From: Ceriagrion tenellum
Lineage: Eukaryota; Arthropoda; Insecta; Odonata; Coenagrionidae
NCBI GenBank assembly: GCA_963169105.1
Contig: OY720636.1
Location: 132,589,233-132,653,232 of the forward strand
Reading direction: 5' to 3'
DNA length: 64,000 nucleotides
Shown: one piece after another, positions 26,161 to 40,689 of the stretch
Numbering within the stretch: position 1 is the first letter of the stretch
Layout: every line of letters begins with the position of its first letter
The notes under the pieces: generated by a model
Told to the model about the DNA's origin: nothing
The model's input: the letters and a program-made list of their open reading frames with translations, nothing else
Databases searched by the model: none
Made by a program: the position numbers and the translations under genes

Positions 26161-29100
26161 CCATTGAGACGAATCTGAAAGACATCGCCCGCAGAGTTTC
26201 ATTTTGTATATCCTTCTCCCGCTCCGCTATGGCCTTGCTCTCTAGGCTACCACTCACATCCACACCGGACGTGAATGGATTGCTGCGGATACGCCATTAA
26301 ATAAATAGGGATCGAGAAGGATGTTTGGGAGAAATGCATGCATTCAAAATTAGGTGATCGCTGCTAACTGTAAGTTTTCAAAGAGAAAACAAAGCCTTCC
26401 GGACCGGAAATCAAATCACTGAACTTTTGAATTAAACTTCATGTGTGAGAAAAAAATCCAATGAATCACATTTATATTGGTCTAGTTGATGTGCAGTGAA
26501 AATTGGAAACCACGTCTGTTTTACTTGATTACCTTTCCTCATTCTTTTCTGTGCATACATCGTACTTTTCTACAACGCTCCATTATACTGTTTCCAGGTT
26601 ACTAGATCTGCTTTTAATTTGTGGACTACAATCCTTTGACGTTGGCATAAAGTTAAAGATAGTTCTTTGAAGCTTTATAATTCTGTCATATAATTGACTG
26701 GATGTACGACTGGAGAACTTTTCATAGCTAAAAAAGTGACTCATAATTTTCCTTATCAATGTGATATCAATTAATATCAGATAAACCTTGGTCGTCAAGT
26801 AAAGCACAGGTGAAAACACTGTTAAGATAATTGTTCGTGGAAATCCTAAAACAAATGACTCTTGGAGTAAATATTTATGTTGAAGAACTGGCTTTCTATC
26901 TAAAGGGTGCAGGTTTTCATCATTGCGACGTCAGAGATTTTTCATCGGTGTTACGATCCTTGTATGATTGGGATGTAAAGAGTACATCAAATGCAGCCCT
27001 TAGTCCGTCGGGTTCCGTCCGTTAAACTTAAAATGTGGTGACGTTTGTTTAGCGTTTTCTAATGTCGACGCCGAGTTTCCCTCCACCCATCCTCGATTCC
27101 AAAATAACCACTTTTATACCATGCTTTTCTTTTGACCTTGTTGGTACAAATGGCTTCAGCAATAGGCCGCCTTCCCTAATTGATTCAATAGCCAATTGAC
27201 AGACTCATAGCCCGCCACAGGAAATATTTGGACGAAAGAAAATTTTTTAAGTCGAGTTTTGCAAGTGTGGTAGTGCTTCTAGAGCACTGTCTGAAACGAC
27301 CTATTCAAATGAGATGGGAGGAAATACGTGATTATTTCATGAACCTTCAACTATTTTTCTGTTCTTGATTCTCTGCATGACCGGGAAAATATATTCTCAG
27401 AGAGATAACAAAAAATATCCCGTTTCGAAATATGGAGCGAAAAAGAATAAAAGCCTAATTATTTTAAATACTCATGAAACCTTGTCTGCCTTGCTAAGTT
27501 TCTTGCTCAATGTTCTATTTTTTCATTAATACATCTTTTTTATCTTGTTCGAGCACTTCTGAATGGTGCTTTATTCCTCATCGTAATTATAATTTTACCT
27601 TTATCTAGAATTTCTTCGGCCACGGCTATTATTCTCTCCGCTCACCATTTCCTCTATTGTTTTTTAATGTACGGGTTTGGTTACTCAACTCTCATCCTCT
27701 TTCTGAATAAGACCTATAGGCCTTTTATCTTCAATGACTGTGCCCCAGGTGTTCCTGGGTTTACATTTTTGCAGCGGAATTGAATCGCAAACCTTAGCGG
27801 ATTCTGATATGATACCAACCACGTTTTTGGTCCACAGGTGACGTAATATTAATTAGAATTCCTGGGCTGAGAGGAAAAGGATCTGCAAAAGCAGAATCTA
27901 GCTTAATTTTCTCTTCCTCGAAAATTCAGAAGCTTCATTCTGGCCAAGGGCATTAAATTCGGCTAATCTGGGGTCGACAAGCTGTGCGTGATACATATAA
28001 CATTCCAAATTACCAAGTAAATCGTCATAAACAATGACCATTTCCACGGTTCAAAGGTATAGAAGTGTAAAATTAGCTAACAATGCGCCTTGGTTCTCTA
28101 GGTTAAAAAATGGTGATGGAAATCTACATAATACCCTGCGAGATGCCGCATGGGTGTGTGGTTTTAGGTTACCAGCCGTGTTAAGATGTAAGTTTTTGGG
28201 AGCTGAAATGGTGACATGTATTATAGGAGTGTTTTTAGTAGAGCTCAACTTTTATTTTGGTCGCTTATTGTTCGCGCAAAGAACAAGTTTTTGCACCTAT
28301 CTGTTCGGTAGTATATCTCTCTTATTTTATCACATCTGTCAAACCTAGAGATGTTGTGAGGAGTCATGACAATATTCTCTATGTCGCCCTGAAAAATATA
28401 GTTCTGAATGCTCCATAATGGGCGCTCATGACATTAATAAATCTATTTAATTTTTACTCTATAGTGTACATCATCTAGTGCTTTGATCAAGTGAAAATAA
28501 AAAAATAAAAACTTGGAGATTTTTGCATGTTTACCTTAACGGTATTTTTTCCCTGGGATGGACACCTAGTTTCATAGTGAGTAATTGAATATGGTGTGAA
28601 TCGAGATAACGGGTAATTACATTTAAATTGAGTCTATATGGGAACCTGGGATTTATTGGCGCTAAGAAGTGGAAATATTTGGCCTGAATCGGTATACATC
28701 CTCAGCCGTGATTTATAAACTTGTATTTTAGCTACTACTAAGAATCTTGTTTGAAATTGACCTGAAAGAATTTGAGTGCCTAAGGAACGATATGTCATAC
28801 TGTTCAACGGTAGAATAAGTAATAAAAATTTAAGATGATGTCGGAAGATGTAGGATGGAACAGTACTTGTATATATTACGTTTAAACAATTTGACAGTTT
28901 ACTTGAAATTCATATGGCTATATCTTACTAACTTTTCAAGTCTCTATAGACTCAATTTCGCCCGTTATCCTATCTCCTGGAACCACCCAAACGCTTTCCA
29001 AAGAATCCGTTCGACGATTTTATTTCCACCCACACTCAATTAATGCTGTCGGCGACACTTGAGGTAATGACCCATAAATTTTGGCTATCGTCTTCAGCTT

Positions 29101-30129
29101 CATGTCAGTAGTCAAGTCGCAACCCAGTTGCGTGCGCCATTAATAGTACATTACTTATTTCTAAACATGTATTTAAGGTTTAAATGAATTTTTAAAGGGA
29201 ACTTGTCACCTATTTACGGTATCTATTCACAGCCAAGAAAAACAGTCCGTTTTTGGTGCTTTTTAAATTGAAGCAGTCTTAAGCAATTAAACCTATTAAT
29301 TTAGAAGCCGTTTGGTGAGAACTTGCGTTAGTTTGATGCATGTAAATTCAGACTAATGCTATCTTGGATACAAATATTTACCCTGTTAAAATATAAAAGG
29401 CCTCTTTATTAAAATGAAATTACCGTTACAATCCAAGTCATATCTTTCGTGTTCATCTACTTCAGCCACTAAAGGTGGTTGATTCTATTTTAGTGTAGAC
29501 TATTATTCTATTTTTGTAAGTTCAGCTTATTTATTTGCCGACAACGTAAATGGCATATTTCGAACTCCGACATGTATCGGTAGGTTAAATCATGGGAATA
29601 ACATTTGGGAAACATTCTGCAGAACGGACAGGTTACAAATGTAATTCTTCCCGCGAACGATAAGAGATAATAATGGCTGCCAACGAGGCTTTAATAGGTT
29701 TGTATATAACTTATAAAGCTATTTTGTAGATTTTTTCCTAAACATTGTATCTTTATCTGCTACCTAGTACCATCGGTATATTTGCGCTGTAACTTATAAA
29801 TCTCTGACCATTTTAGTAGTTTTTTGAAAACTAAACATTAATACTAACAGTCCTAAATCGGTATCATGCATTAGTGTGGCGCGTTTGTGAGATTTCGACT
29901 CCAAAAAAGTTTTAGCAGGCGTTTGCTAATGCATCATTATTCATGGTTACATTTACCGAAATAGGGTATAGTGTAATGCATGTTGGTGAAGACTTACCTC
30001 CGGACCTCACACCCTTAAGGTGGATGGCGCAGGCTATTATGTAGATGCAGTGCAGTGTAGCGGAATCTGATTTTACGTCTTCGGTTCTCATTGTATTTTC
30101 TTTCTCCTCTAACTCGCCTCATTCTCGTT
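26161..30129. other. Anonymous AT-rich DNA
   Basis: No gene or repeat recognised in about 4 kb. Confidence 0.5.
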
Positions 30130-30480
30130 TAGCGTCGCGTGCGGCTTTGGGCTTATTCAGGGCGAGTGTGCGGTGGAGGCCAGGTTTGGGTGGTGCGGGG
30201 CGCGGGCGGTGAAGGGCCGCGGGGCGTGTCGCGTGCGACTGCCGGGGCGCGGCGCGACGTGCCCGCGGCTGCGGTCGCCCCGCATCCGAAATGGGTCGAG
30301 GAGGGAAATGGTTGTCTCCGGCACTCGTCAGGAATGCGATCCCTGTATTTTTTTTCGAAATGGTGGAGTTGTTCGGGGCGGGTGTAGTGCATGGCTGGGT
30401 GTGGAGGGGATGAAGGGGGTGGGAAGAGAGATGCTTCTCGCGCCACCACCGGGCGAAAAAAATAACACTTTTCTCGTCGC
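30130..30480. promoter_or_regulatory. CpG island (densest in the window)
   Basis: Between 30,130 and 30,300 CpG occurs every few bases (for example GGGGCGCGGCGCGACGTGCC), in a long AT-rich neighbourhood. Such islands can mark promoters or unmethylated first exons. No ATG-led frame with a known motif or donor site is clear, so the role is open. Confidence 0.4.
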
Positions 30481-31929
30481 TAAATCACGAGAAACCTCGT
30501 TGCAACCACTCCTACTTCTGTCAGTCATCTAGCAACTCCATCTCTCCGCACCCAAGCGTCTTTCTCTTTTCAACTGTTAAACTCTCCTTCATTTACATAG
30601 CTTCTCCTATGATTCTTACGGGATTTTCTGGCAGAACTATAATTACCGTGATTTTCAATCATTTTCCAACGAATGAAAATAGATAAGTAAGATAAATGCC
30701 ATGGTTACGATATTTTGAAATAATTGATTTAAAAATGCTCAAAATTTTCAGGTACATTAGCCTCATACGGTTTCGTCTGCGAGGGAAAATGATTCGGATT
30801 ATTTCATGGAACTAATTCCCAAAATAAATGAAAAATCTTACCGTATAAGTAAATTTAATATCTGTGTCAAAGCACGCTTCACTTAGGCATCTCCATGGAT
30901 AACGTGGATAAATTCATGGTGATAACAACAATTATGGACGCCTAATACAGACTTTCATGTCTTTATTGGTCACGTAGCTTTCAGTCAATTCTCTTTTTCT
31001 CGTTTACGGGTGTATTGGCACCGGCAGGTAACTTAACCTCTTGGTATTAATTATGACTGACATTGGCTATTTTTCGGTTCAGTGATTCCAAATGGCGTTT
31101 ATATATATTGTATATATGTTACAGCCATTTTTCATTAAGGTTTTGAAGTGAGAGCTTGGTGTCTCTAATCTTTTAATGAATTTATTTTACCACCGATTAA
31201 TCGTGGACTCTCAAGTTGCAGTGCATCTTGTTTGTTTTCTATCATGGATACGATAAAAAAGCAGATTGCGTTGGGAACTCGTATGTAATTCAACCGGGAT
31301 TTAATTTATCTCCGGGCAGCAGTATTCACGCTGTTTCTTTTGCGGAGAAGCAAGCATCTATGAACGCCACTCGATGTTCGTATGCATGAGTGTACACCGA
31401 TGAGAGAGCTTGGGGTTCGTGTCTGCTCGGCCTGCTAGCGGTGGAGCTCGTGTCGTGTACTCCATGAGCGTTCGTCTGGGAAGGAATCCAGGCAGGGCGA
31501 GTACTATGCTTAAAAGTAGCTGAAGCGATTATCATGGGTCAATGAGTGTAATTTCAGTGTATTTTTAAGGCCCTAAGTCGGAAAGTATTCTTGAACCACA
31601 TTCTATTAATTTACATCTGATTATGCATCTGAACAAACCAGGCAAGCAGTAATGGAAATGATACTAGAATTTAAAAAATGCAATTTTTTCCTAATTCGAA
31701 CACGTTATTTCAACAGATTTCGGCTCGGAATATGAAATTAAGACAAAAAATTGTTGTAACATGCTTTCTTTTCTCGAGTATTATTCATGATTTATATATT
31801 TCGGCATATAGGCTCAGGGTGACACGTTGAAATTTATCAGAATTAATATAATACTAATTAATGTACTGTTTGAAATTTAGAAGGAAATCTGTACAAATGT
31901 ACTCGAGTGATTACGATATATAAGACGTG
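30481..31929. other. Anonymous AT-rich DNA
   Basis: Nothing recognised. Confidence 0.5.
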
Positions 31930-31998
31930 TGTCGTTTGGCTAAGAATTAAGAGCATTGGATTGCCGAAATACAGCCAACTTGGTTCGATACTATTTCT
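31930..31998 (+). repeat. tRNA-like SINE remnant
   Basis: Box A-like TTTGGCTAAGAATTAAGAGC (31,935-31,954) and box B-like TTGGTTCGATACTATTTC (31,980-31,997) lie about 40-45 bases apart on the plus strand. Stem pairing is poor, so it is a degraded tRNA-derived sequence. Confidence 0.45.
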
Positions 31999-34078
31999 TC
32001 ACTTTTATTTATAGGTATCAGAAATAGGAAGGCGAGTGCAAACTTTAACACAAATCTGTGCATTAATTGAGGTTACTATAGCCATTACAAGGATAATAAT
32101 TAGGGGACAGGAGAAGAAGGTTTGCGGAAGTAGCTCTCTAATCATTTTTGCGCATGCTCTCCGACAGTCTAGTTTTGGTTCGCTTGGTATAGAATGGGAT
32201 CGTTTCCGTGAAAGGACAAGCTTATAATGACAATGTGTATGAGCTTTGAGAAGGCATGCATTTGATGAGGCTTCACTTCTATCCACTTCTAGGTAGGAGC
32301 ACAATTCATTGCAATAAAATGGAGGCTGAGGTTGCGAGCCGGAGACAAGGAAAGCCAATATGAGTTTGATGCGAATTTGTTACTCATAACAATGTCAATA
32401 GAGTCCAAAATTTCATAGAAATGCCCGCTTACATTGATAGTGCATGTGACTGACCCGACCTTTGAATTTCTTTTATCGCTCACGCGGAGTATACTGTTAC
32501 CCATCATGTAGAGGAAATAAGCAGAGTGGATGAGCATTGGGATTAATAGGAATACATGCCAGTAATATCAGCGCTAATTCAAAGCAATTTCCAATTTTCG
32601 AAGCCACTGCACAGGGTGTAGCGCCGATGACAGCACGTGCCGACGTCAGGAAAAGCTCTAAAATAGAGATTCTGGCTATCCTCCTACTAAATTTGGCGTT
32701 AATTTTGGGCCCTTGCATTTAGAACGCAGTCTGATTCTTCAATTTTAGCTTTTTGGTGTGTTAATACGCTGACCGCTGGTCACTTTAGCTATCATGCCAT
32801 TCCACGTATTCGTGGTGCATAACCCAGTTGAACTTGGATTCAAGCATCACCTCGGGATATGATTGGGACATTCCCATCATGACTAGTTGATTTCCTTTTG
32901 CAAAACAAGTGACATCCTCGAGTGAATGTGACGATGTTATGAACTCGTCAATCCTATTTTTTCGTCTAGTGGGAGATTACCCAAGTGTTTGAAAAAATCT
33001 TTAACAAAAACATCGTATTGAACGAATTCATCTTGAGTAAAGAAACTTAACGGAAATGCATTTCCGCTTGTGCTTTGGAATACGATCGATTTTTCTTGAA
33101 GCGGAGAATATCAATTTCCGGTAAAAATTACTAAATACCTGGAGAAAGCTTGAGTCCGTATATGATGTCCGGAAAAATGATCAAATATTTATTTTGTCAA
33201 AATGGAAATCAGTATTTGTTGGAAGTCTTTCAACATAGTATTTTCAAAAACCATCGCATTGGATCATACACATGTCTTATATTCTAATTTACTAAACAAT
33301 AAAGTAATTTCTAAGCATCTATTTTGAAATAATATATCTTTTTCAAAAAATTCTTATTTGGCATTATCACTTCTGAACTCACTGACAATTTTAGTTGACA
33401 TAAATTGAGTTTTCATTTTACACACGTTCAGTCGAGGGTTCGGTCTTTAGTAAGTTCCATGGAGCAAGCCAAAATAGTGTTATTCAATTTTGTCCTTGGT
33501 ATTTATAAGATTTGATCAGATTTTGAGGAAATATTTTACTGTAGGTACTAATGCGTCTTTGAATTAATGTTTTTAACCGTACGACTTCACATTAAATTCT
33601 AGAGATTTTTTCGTTCCCAATTTCGCCCTTATGTACCCAATATCCCAGTCTATTACCTGTCCGGCATCATCCGAATGCTTCGTGCCAATACTTTCAACCA
33701 TTGCACTAAGGTTGTCTTGTATAGTCCCACTTCAGTGCAGCGTGAGCTTGCAAGCGCCAGACTTTCACGGCGGCAGCGGAAGTGAAATTGACTGTTCTGA
33801 CGGCGTAAGATTTCGGATGCCCTTAGAGCTCTGGAACATTATCCAATAAATAGGAGAGCGAAGGCTAGCTTCCTCGGCCGACAGTCTTCGAATTCATACC
33901 TCGAGGCTGTGGGTGACAATAAACTGGACTGTGAGAACGCCAACCAAGTAGTGAAATTGGCCCTTAAGCTGTACTATGCCTTCTTTAATATATCGTCAAT
34001 GCCCAAATTATCCTGTTATCTCCCGCTATAAATAAACTATTCATGCTATTTGTATAGTATTAGCTAGGAAGTTTCTAC
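31999..34078. other. Anonymous AT-rich DNA with a 16-bp palindrome
   Basis: Contains the perfect palindrome CGGAAATGCATTTCCG (33,051-33,066). Frames at 32,005-32,718 (both strands) have no recognised domain. Confidence 0.5.
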
Positions 34079-35045
<967 letters not shown>

Positions 35046-35800
35046 GTGCGAGACTCTTTTAACGCCATCCACCAGCTCATCTCCTTCGCTTTCTCTTCCC
35101 CTCTTCCTTGTTTCTCTTCGTTCCTTTCTCGCCCCATCCTCCTGTTTGCCTCTGTGGCTGAGAAGCGGGGGACGTCAAGATGCCAGCCGGGGGACTGCGG
35201 TGTGGCGGCAGGTGGGGGGAAGAGGGAGGGCAGGTAGGCAGGGAGCACCTGCCGCCGCCTCCTGCTGAGATCCCCGTCCCTTCCCACCCGCATTTGGTAT
35301 GCGTATCCGAAACACACTCAGGCAGTCGGGGTAGGGGTGCGGTGGGGGGAGAGTGGGGGAGAGAGGGGAGGGGCAAGAAGGCGACCACACCACGGCGCGG
35401 CAACCTCGCGGCACGAGTCCTCGAAATTACCTCAAATTTCGGGGAGACTAAAACAGCCCCGGGGATGAAGTCGGTGGAGAATCACTAAGCACGTCACCGG
35501 GAAAGTGGTTGCAATCACGAGCTTCGTCGTCGCAAGAGCCCCCCCCCCCTCCCAACCCTCCATCCCTCTCCATCCCCCTCCGTCGGCCCGGTCTTCATCT
35601 CCCCCACTCCCCGGGGAAAATAAAACGATGACGAAAAAGCAGGGGGAATGGTTTCTGTTCCTGTGTCTGTGTGGATGGATGAAATCGCTCTCATTTTTTT
35701 TGCGTGCCTTCGGAAATACGTGTGCTTGAAAATAATAATCGTGTCCCACACTCCCCGTGTGACGCGGCTCTCTCCCCGAGGCCTCGTGCTCACCGTCGGA
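35046..35800. other. GC-rich block with G-quadruplex motif
   Basis: CpG- and G/C-rich. It carries GGGG-TA-GGGG, then G6, G5, G4 and G4 runs with loops of 1-6 bases at 35,328-35,373, a strong plus-strand G-quadruplex pattern, and a run of C at about 35,539. Overlapping frames on all strands are compositional. Confidence 0.55.
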
Positions 35801-38800
35801 GTTGGATTTTTTTTTTTTTAAAGGGAATGAATTTCAGCGTGCGGCCTGGGAGGAAGGTTTTGACACACACTGTCGAGTGTCCTGGATTTTTGATGCATGT
35901 TCCCTCCATTTGCGTCTTCAATTAGCGTTCACAGAACTGCGTAATTCGTTCCAATTTGATTTGTGTATTTTTTGTTCTCTCAAAGTGATTGGAGATTAAC
36001 GCATCCCATGGAAACAAATTGAAAACCATGTCACGCTTTTTTCGTCTGTGCCCCCCTGACCTCTTTCCAAAAAAAGAATGCGGCATCAGCGCAAATACAG
36101 AAACCATGTGCCCACGTATATCTCAATCAGTGAAGTAAAAATTCTTAAGCTGTTGACTGATAAAAGATTATCATTTAACCTTAATTTATGAGTAAAATCT
36201 TTCACTGGTCAATTTTAGGTAGTTACATAGTCTATTCGGGTATGATTTCTTCTCAAAGTATCTAATTAATCAGCTGAACATGAATAGTGGGCGTATTCTA
36301 TCATGACTTTGGATGACGTAGCCCCATAATTATGTTTTATGATATCCTCTCCTTGTTTTGCAGAAAAATAAGGATATTTTTATGCTTACGTGTATAAAAT
36401 TAGTGTGGTGTACCTGCTATTCCGATGCACTGGCTAAATTTTTATGCAATTATTGCGAATTCCTTCGGTGCAGTACACCTTTTTCTGGTAAAATATATTT
36501 TTCATAACCTATTTAACGTCTTTTGACTGTTAATGTATCATGATGGTAAATTATACACATTAAATGCATTTACCAGTTAGTAGTTATTTAGTAAGTTAGG
36601 TCATAATATCCGCTGGCCCTTTCGCGTTTATTCTTTCATATTCATTGTAAAATTTTCTTCTTATGATTTTTGCGACTGATTTTTTTCTCGGAACGTGGTG
36701 ATGCATGAGCTATGATTTTTATCATATTAATACTCTCATTTGGGATATTTTCTCATCTTTTAAATGAAATGATGGATTCTATCAGAGGAATATTCAATTA
36801 TTTAGAGTGAAAGAGGCATCGAAAAATTCAGCAAAATGACAAACTTAATTGTATTTTACATCAGGTCATTAGATTTGCCAGAAAATCGTATCACCACTGT
36901 TCGTATCGGTAAAAACCCAATTACCAGGCCAATTTCGTGGCTCGTTTTGCGGTGGCAATGCACCAACGAGGTGCTTTGATTCCATTCTGTCAATCTGCAC
37001 AATCAATGTCACACTATGCATTCGGATTCTCATGACTCGGATTCCGATATTGATGAAATGTGATCCTGGAATAAGATGGACTCAACTGATGTCAAGAATG
37101 TACCTTGACGTTATCTTTCTTCGTACACTTGCTAACATTATAAAATAACTTATGAATTATTTTGATACGTCTCACAAATAAGCCGTGATTAGAATATCAG
37201 TCATTGAATGAGCAACATAAAATTTTAGCAAGAACATTGCTCACATATTAAAGGACGCATTACGCTGAAATATTTTACGGATTTTGGCGGTTGTTTTATT
37301 ATCATGAAGGAGTGTATGCCTCAATTTCGTAAACGAGCGATAATTAAGGTTTGTATTTTTAGTCATGGTGAAGGAATGCTTTTTTTTAATAATAATGATC
37401 CGATCTTCTAGCTATTCATTTTTAGCTCGAGATATGCAAGGCGTCCATAAACTCGATTTAAATTGTTTTATAAAATTTCTGAACAGAATTTCATGTCTGA
37501 GTGTAATTAACGACAGATTCACGAAAACAATTCGGGAGCGTGACGTTCAGGAGTTAAAAATTAGAAATAATCGATGGTGTGACCATTTTCTTGTAACAAG
37601 CTGTAATTTCAATACCTTTTTTCGTCTATATCGCAACTTAGTAATACTACGATTTAAGTATATAATTTAGACCCATCGGAAAGCAATAATCTAGATAGAT
37701 CTAGATTCATTGGGAGGCCTACGCCAGTTTTCAATATAGACAGTTATTTTTTTCATGCATTATTTGTCGTATTTTTTACAGCTGTCTTTTCTTATCTTTT
37801 CAGGTAAATACCTCGACGAGGTCCACAACTCAAAACCCTAAGGTCTTGTTTATTGATCAGGGTAGAGATCATCTTGTACTATACCCAACAATCAGTGGAA
37901 TCTTTCCTTCAAACATAGGATCTGGTTCATATCCATGTTCTGCGACAAAAGGTAAAAACCGTGCTTCGGTTATTGTTTTTCAAAATAAATTTATGGAATG
38001 CAAGATGGAACATATAACTTTCTTCTTACGTTAAGGACCTTAAGTCGATAGGTAAAATTCACTGCTTTTATTAGTTATTGTCATGTTTTGATAAGTGCGT
38101 GATGTTTAATTTGAAAAATCTGTTGATGATTCTTGGGTTAAAATAAATTTTGGCTGAGGCGTCAACCGTTTGTTTATGTGAGGGATATGCTTTAGAACTA
38201 TCTAATGTGGATTATATACGAGGGTAAACAGTACTATTCAGAGAATGCATTGCCAAAAAAGTAATATTTCTGAAAAATAAAATAAGTGCTTAGTTATAGA
38301 ATGGTGATGATGGAATCCTAATAGTTTTTCTGTCACGCTGTAGCCCCTTTTAAAAATGTCAAACCTAACCTGAAACCACAATGGTGCATATCCACCCTTC
38401 ATACCATCAATTTCCCTGAATACCAGCCATTGAGAGTATTTTTTTTGAAAATTTCCCTTTCTGCGCAAGAAATCCTTAGTTCTCAATTCCGTGCGTCATT
38501 TTTTTTTGACGACCCAACTCTGTCACCGTTTTACCTTACCAATTCAGAAGAGAGTCGGAATTGTGGACGCTCGAATATGACAACGTTTTCACGTCTAAGC
38601 TTCGAAAGTTTTAAATTGTTTGAGTAATACATGCATTACCAATTGCAAACCAAATATACTTTCATTATTCCGTGAACATCTATTATAAAGTGCTCCTTTT
38701 TTCCAGCCGTAGGTGTCAACCCAGCGTCATAAGTATGTAATCACTGCATTTTGACATCAATCAGGGCAGTTTTTGGTTTATAACTCAGAACGTAAGGATG

Positions 38801-39189
38801 GTGGGTTATTTTATTTGTAATATCACCGTAGTTTTTCCTTCTTATAAACATTTGAGCTATTCCTCCCGAGAACATAACATATTCATATTTTATGTGAAAA
38901 CACTATTCTCCCCTTTTTTCTCCAATCACCGTATTGAAAACCGTGCAATACCATATTATAATTGCGATAATAATAGAATGAAAAGGAAGATAGGTAGTAT
39001 TTCGTTGCTTGTATCAGATAGAGGACAAGTTTTTATACGAGTTACCTGGGTATGAATTCAATGATATAAATGTCATTTTACGGTGGAGCCACGTTAATAG
39101 AATTTTGATTTTGCCTAAACTGCGATGCATCATCCTCGTTATCGTCGAGGCTCGACTTATCCTCGCCCTTCCTGAGTAAGGATTTTTTT
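35801..39189. other. Anonymous AT-rich DNA
   Basis: Holds the ratchet-like splice motif (37,781-37,809) and the palindrome AATCTAGAT-AG-ATCTAGATT (37,688-37,707). The frame at 37,365-37,670 has no recognised motif. Confidence 0.5.
37781..37809 (+). promoter_or_regulatory. Candidate recursive-splicing (ratchet) site
   Basis: A pyrimidine-rich run GCTGTCTTTTCTTATCTTTT is followed by CAG (37,801-37,803) and at once by GTAAAT. A 3' splice site directly abutting a 5' splice site is the form of zero-length exons used for stepwise removal of very long introns in insects. It would fit if this gene-poor stretch were inside a plus-strand intron. Only the motif is seen. Confidence 0.35.
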
Positions 39190-39720
39190 TGCGTCCAAGC
39201 CCTTTACTCTTTCGAGCTATTCCTACGCTCTCTCCGTTCCAATCTCGCCTCGCAACGGCTAATTGGCCTTTCGGCCAGCCCTTTTCGTCTCGCGTGCCAG
39301 GGTTTAAAAATATGGTCGTGAAAGACGGTTTGGCGCCCGTGCAACATTTGATAATGTGCTTAACCTCAATCAAGCCGAAATTACACGCCAGTAAAATCCT
39401 GCATCATTGCTTTAAAATACATAGGAAACGCGGATTTAGCTTCGTTATGAAATTATATATCCTTGACGGTGAGAGACTAATTTTCATCTGCCTGCTACTT
39501 CACTCCCGGTGGGTTGATTGACGTCCCGGGCCAGAGTCACGCGCCTCCCAGCGTGATCACGCGTGCCAAGGCTTTTTCTGGCGTGATTTTTAACCCGCGG
39601 CGGCCGCAATCGGCACGCTCCGTTTGAACCTTGGTTATTTCTTACTCTGCGAAAGAATAATTTCCCGTCGGATTTTCTCCGCAATCACCGCTATTTGTCG
39701 TCTCTTTTCACCGCCCCTTC
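39190..39720. other. GC-rich block
   Basis: Moderately CpG-rich (for example CCCGCGGCGGCCGCAATCGG near 39,595). No gene recognised. Confidence 0.4.
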
Positions 39721-40689
39721 TCTGTTATTTGACCGAGACCCAGATAACGCGGCCAGTTCCTTCCTGTAGAGGGGCTGTAAGCGTACCCTTGTGATGGTTG
39801 GGACTGGTAGGGATTACCGCGGGAAAAAACAGGCGTGAAAGCGGCAAACATTTGGGGTGGAAAAATTGTTATCCCTGGAAAGTATGCTGCGTGTACCACT
39901 CATTTGTTTTCCTTAATCGACACTACAGGCTTGAAAGACCATGTCCTCGTGGAATCTTTTTACGTACCAATACATGGATTATGTAGAGCTTTGATGCCGT
40001 ATACTGCCATTATTCCCATAAAGTATGCCACGTATATGAAGGATAAACATTTTAGCCTGCGGAGGAATAATAATATTCCCATAAATTAAATACTGAACGG
40101 AACATTAAATAAAAATATATATTTATTGCTTGCTGCCTCAATTTCTCTCTTTAATCTCGAGGATAAGGATAATAGGTGAATAGAGATAGATACGAATTTG
40201 AAATGAACGATTTCGAATTCATCTGGTGCTTTATATTTTTGCAGGAATTATGTCATATCTCAAATCCTTTTTCCTGAAATAGAGGGCGAAAGAAAAGAGG
40301 AAAAGGGAAAGAGAAATTTTTATACCGACGGTTCACGGAGCTGAATTTCTCCTGGCATTGCGTGTAAGTGTCAAATTAACTAGTATTTTCCTACAAGAAA
40401 ACTCGTAAAATTTCACTGGAGAAAATGACTATCACCATTAAATTGCGATGAAATCGTCCACCGCATTCAGTGGTTAAATATTGTTTTCGGAAGGGTGACG
40501 TTTGATACGCTGCACGCCATCGCACATTTCAAAAGGATCGTGAGCAGTTAGCATAGAAGTATTGTTGAGAAAGGTTTTTAAATCTTTCGCCGTCAATGGC
40601 TCGAGTGAAAGATTTACGGACACATTTTTCCGTTTCCAGTTCTAGAGTTCGTCCACGCGAGTAGCACCTCCATTTATCCGTTATTTCAA
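39721..40689. other. Anonymous DNA
   Basis: Nothing recognised. Confidence 0.5.

Noticed and set aside
31930..31998. Possible genuine tRNA gene
   Set aside because: Box A and B are present but acceptor, D and T stems do not pair well; kept only as a tRNA-like remnant.
32289..32718. Consecutive minus-strand frames as exons of one gene
   Set aside because: No recognised domain and no convincing donor/acceptor pair joining them.
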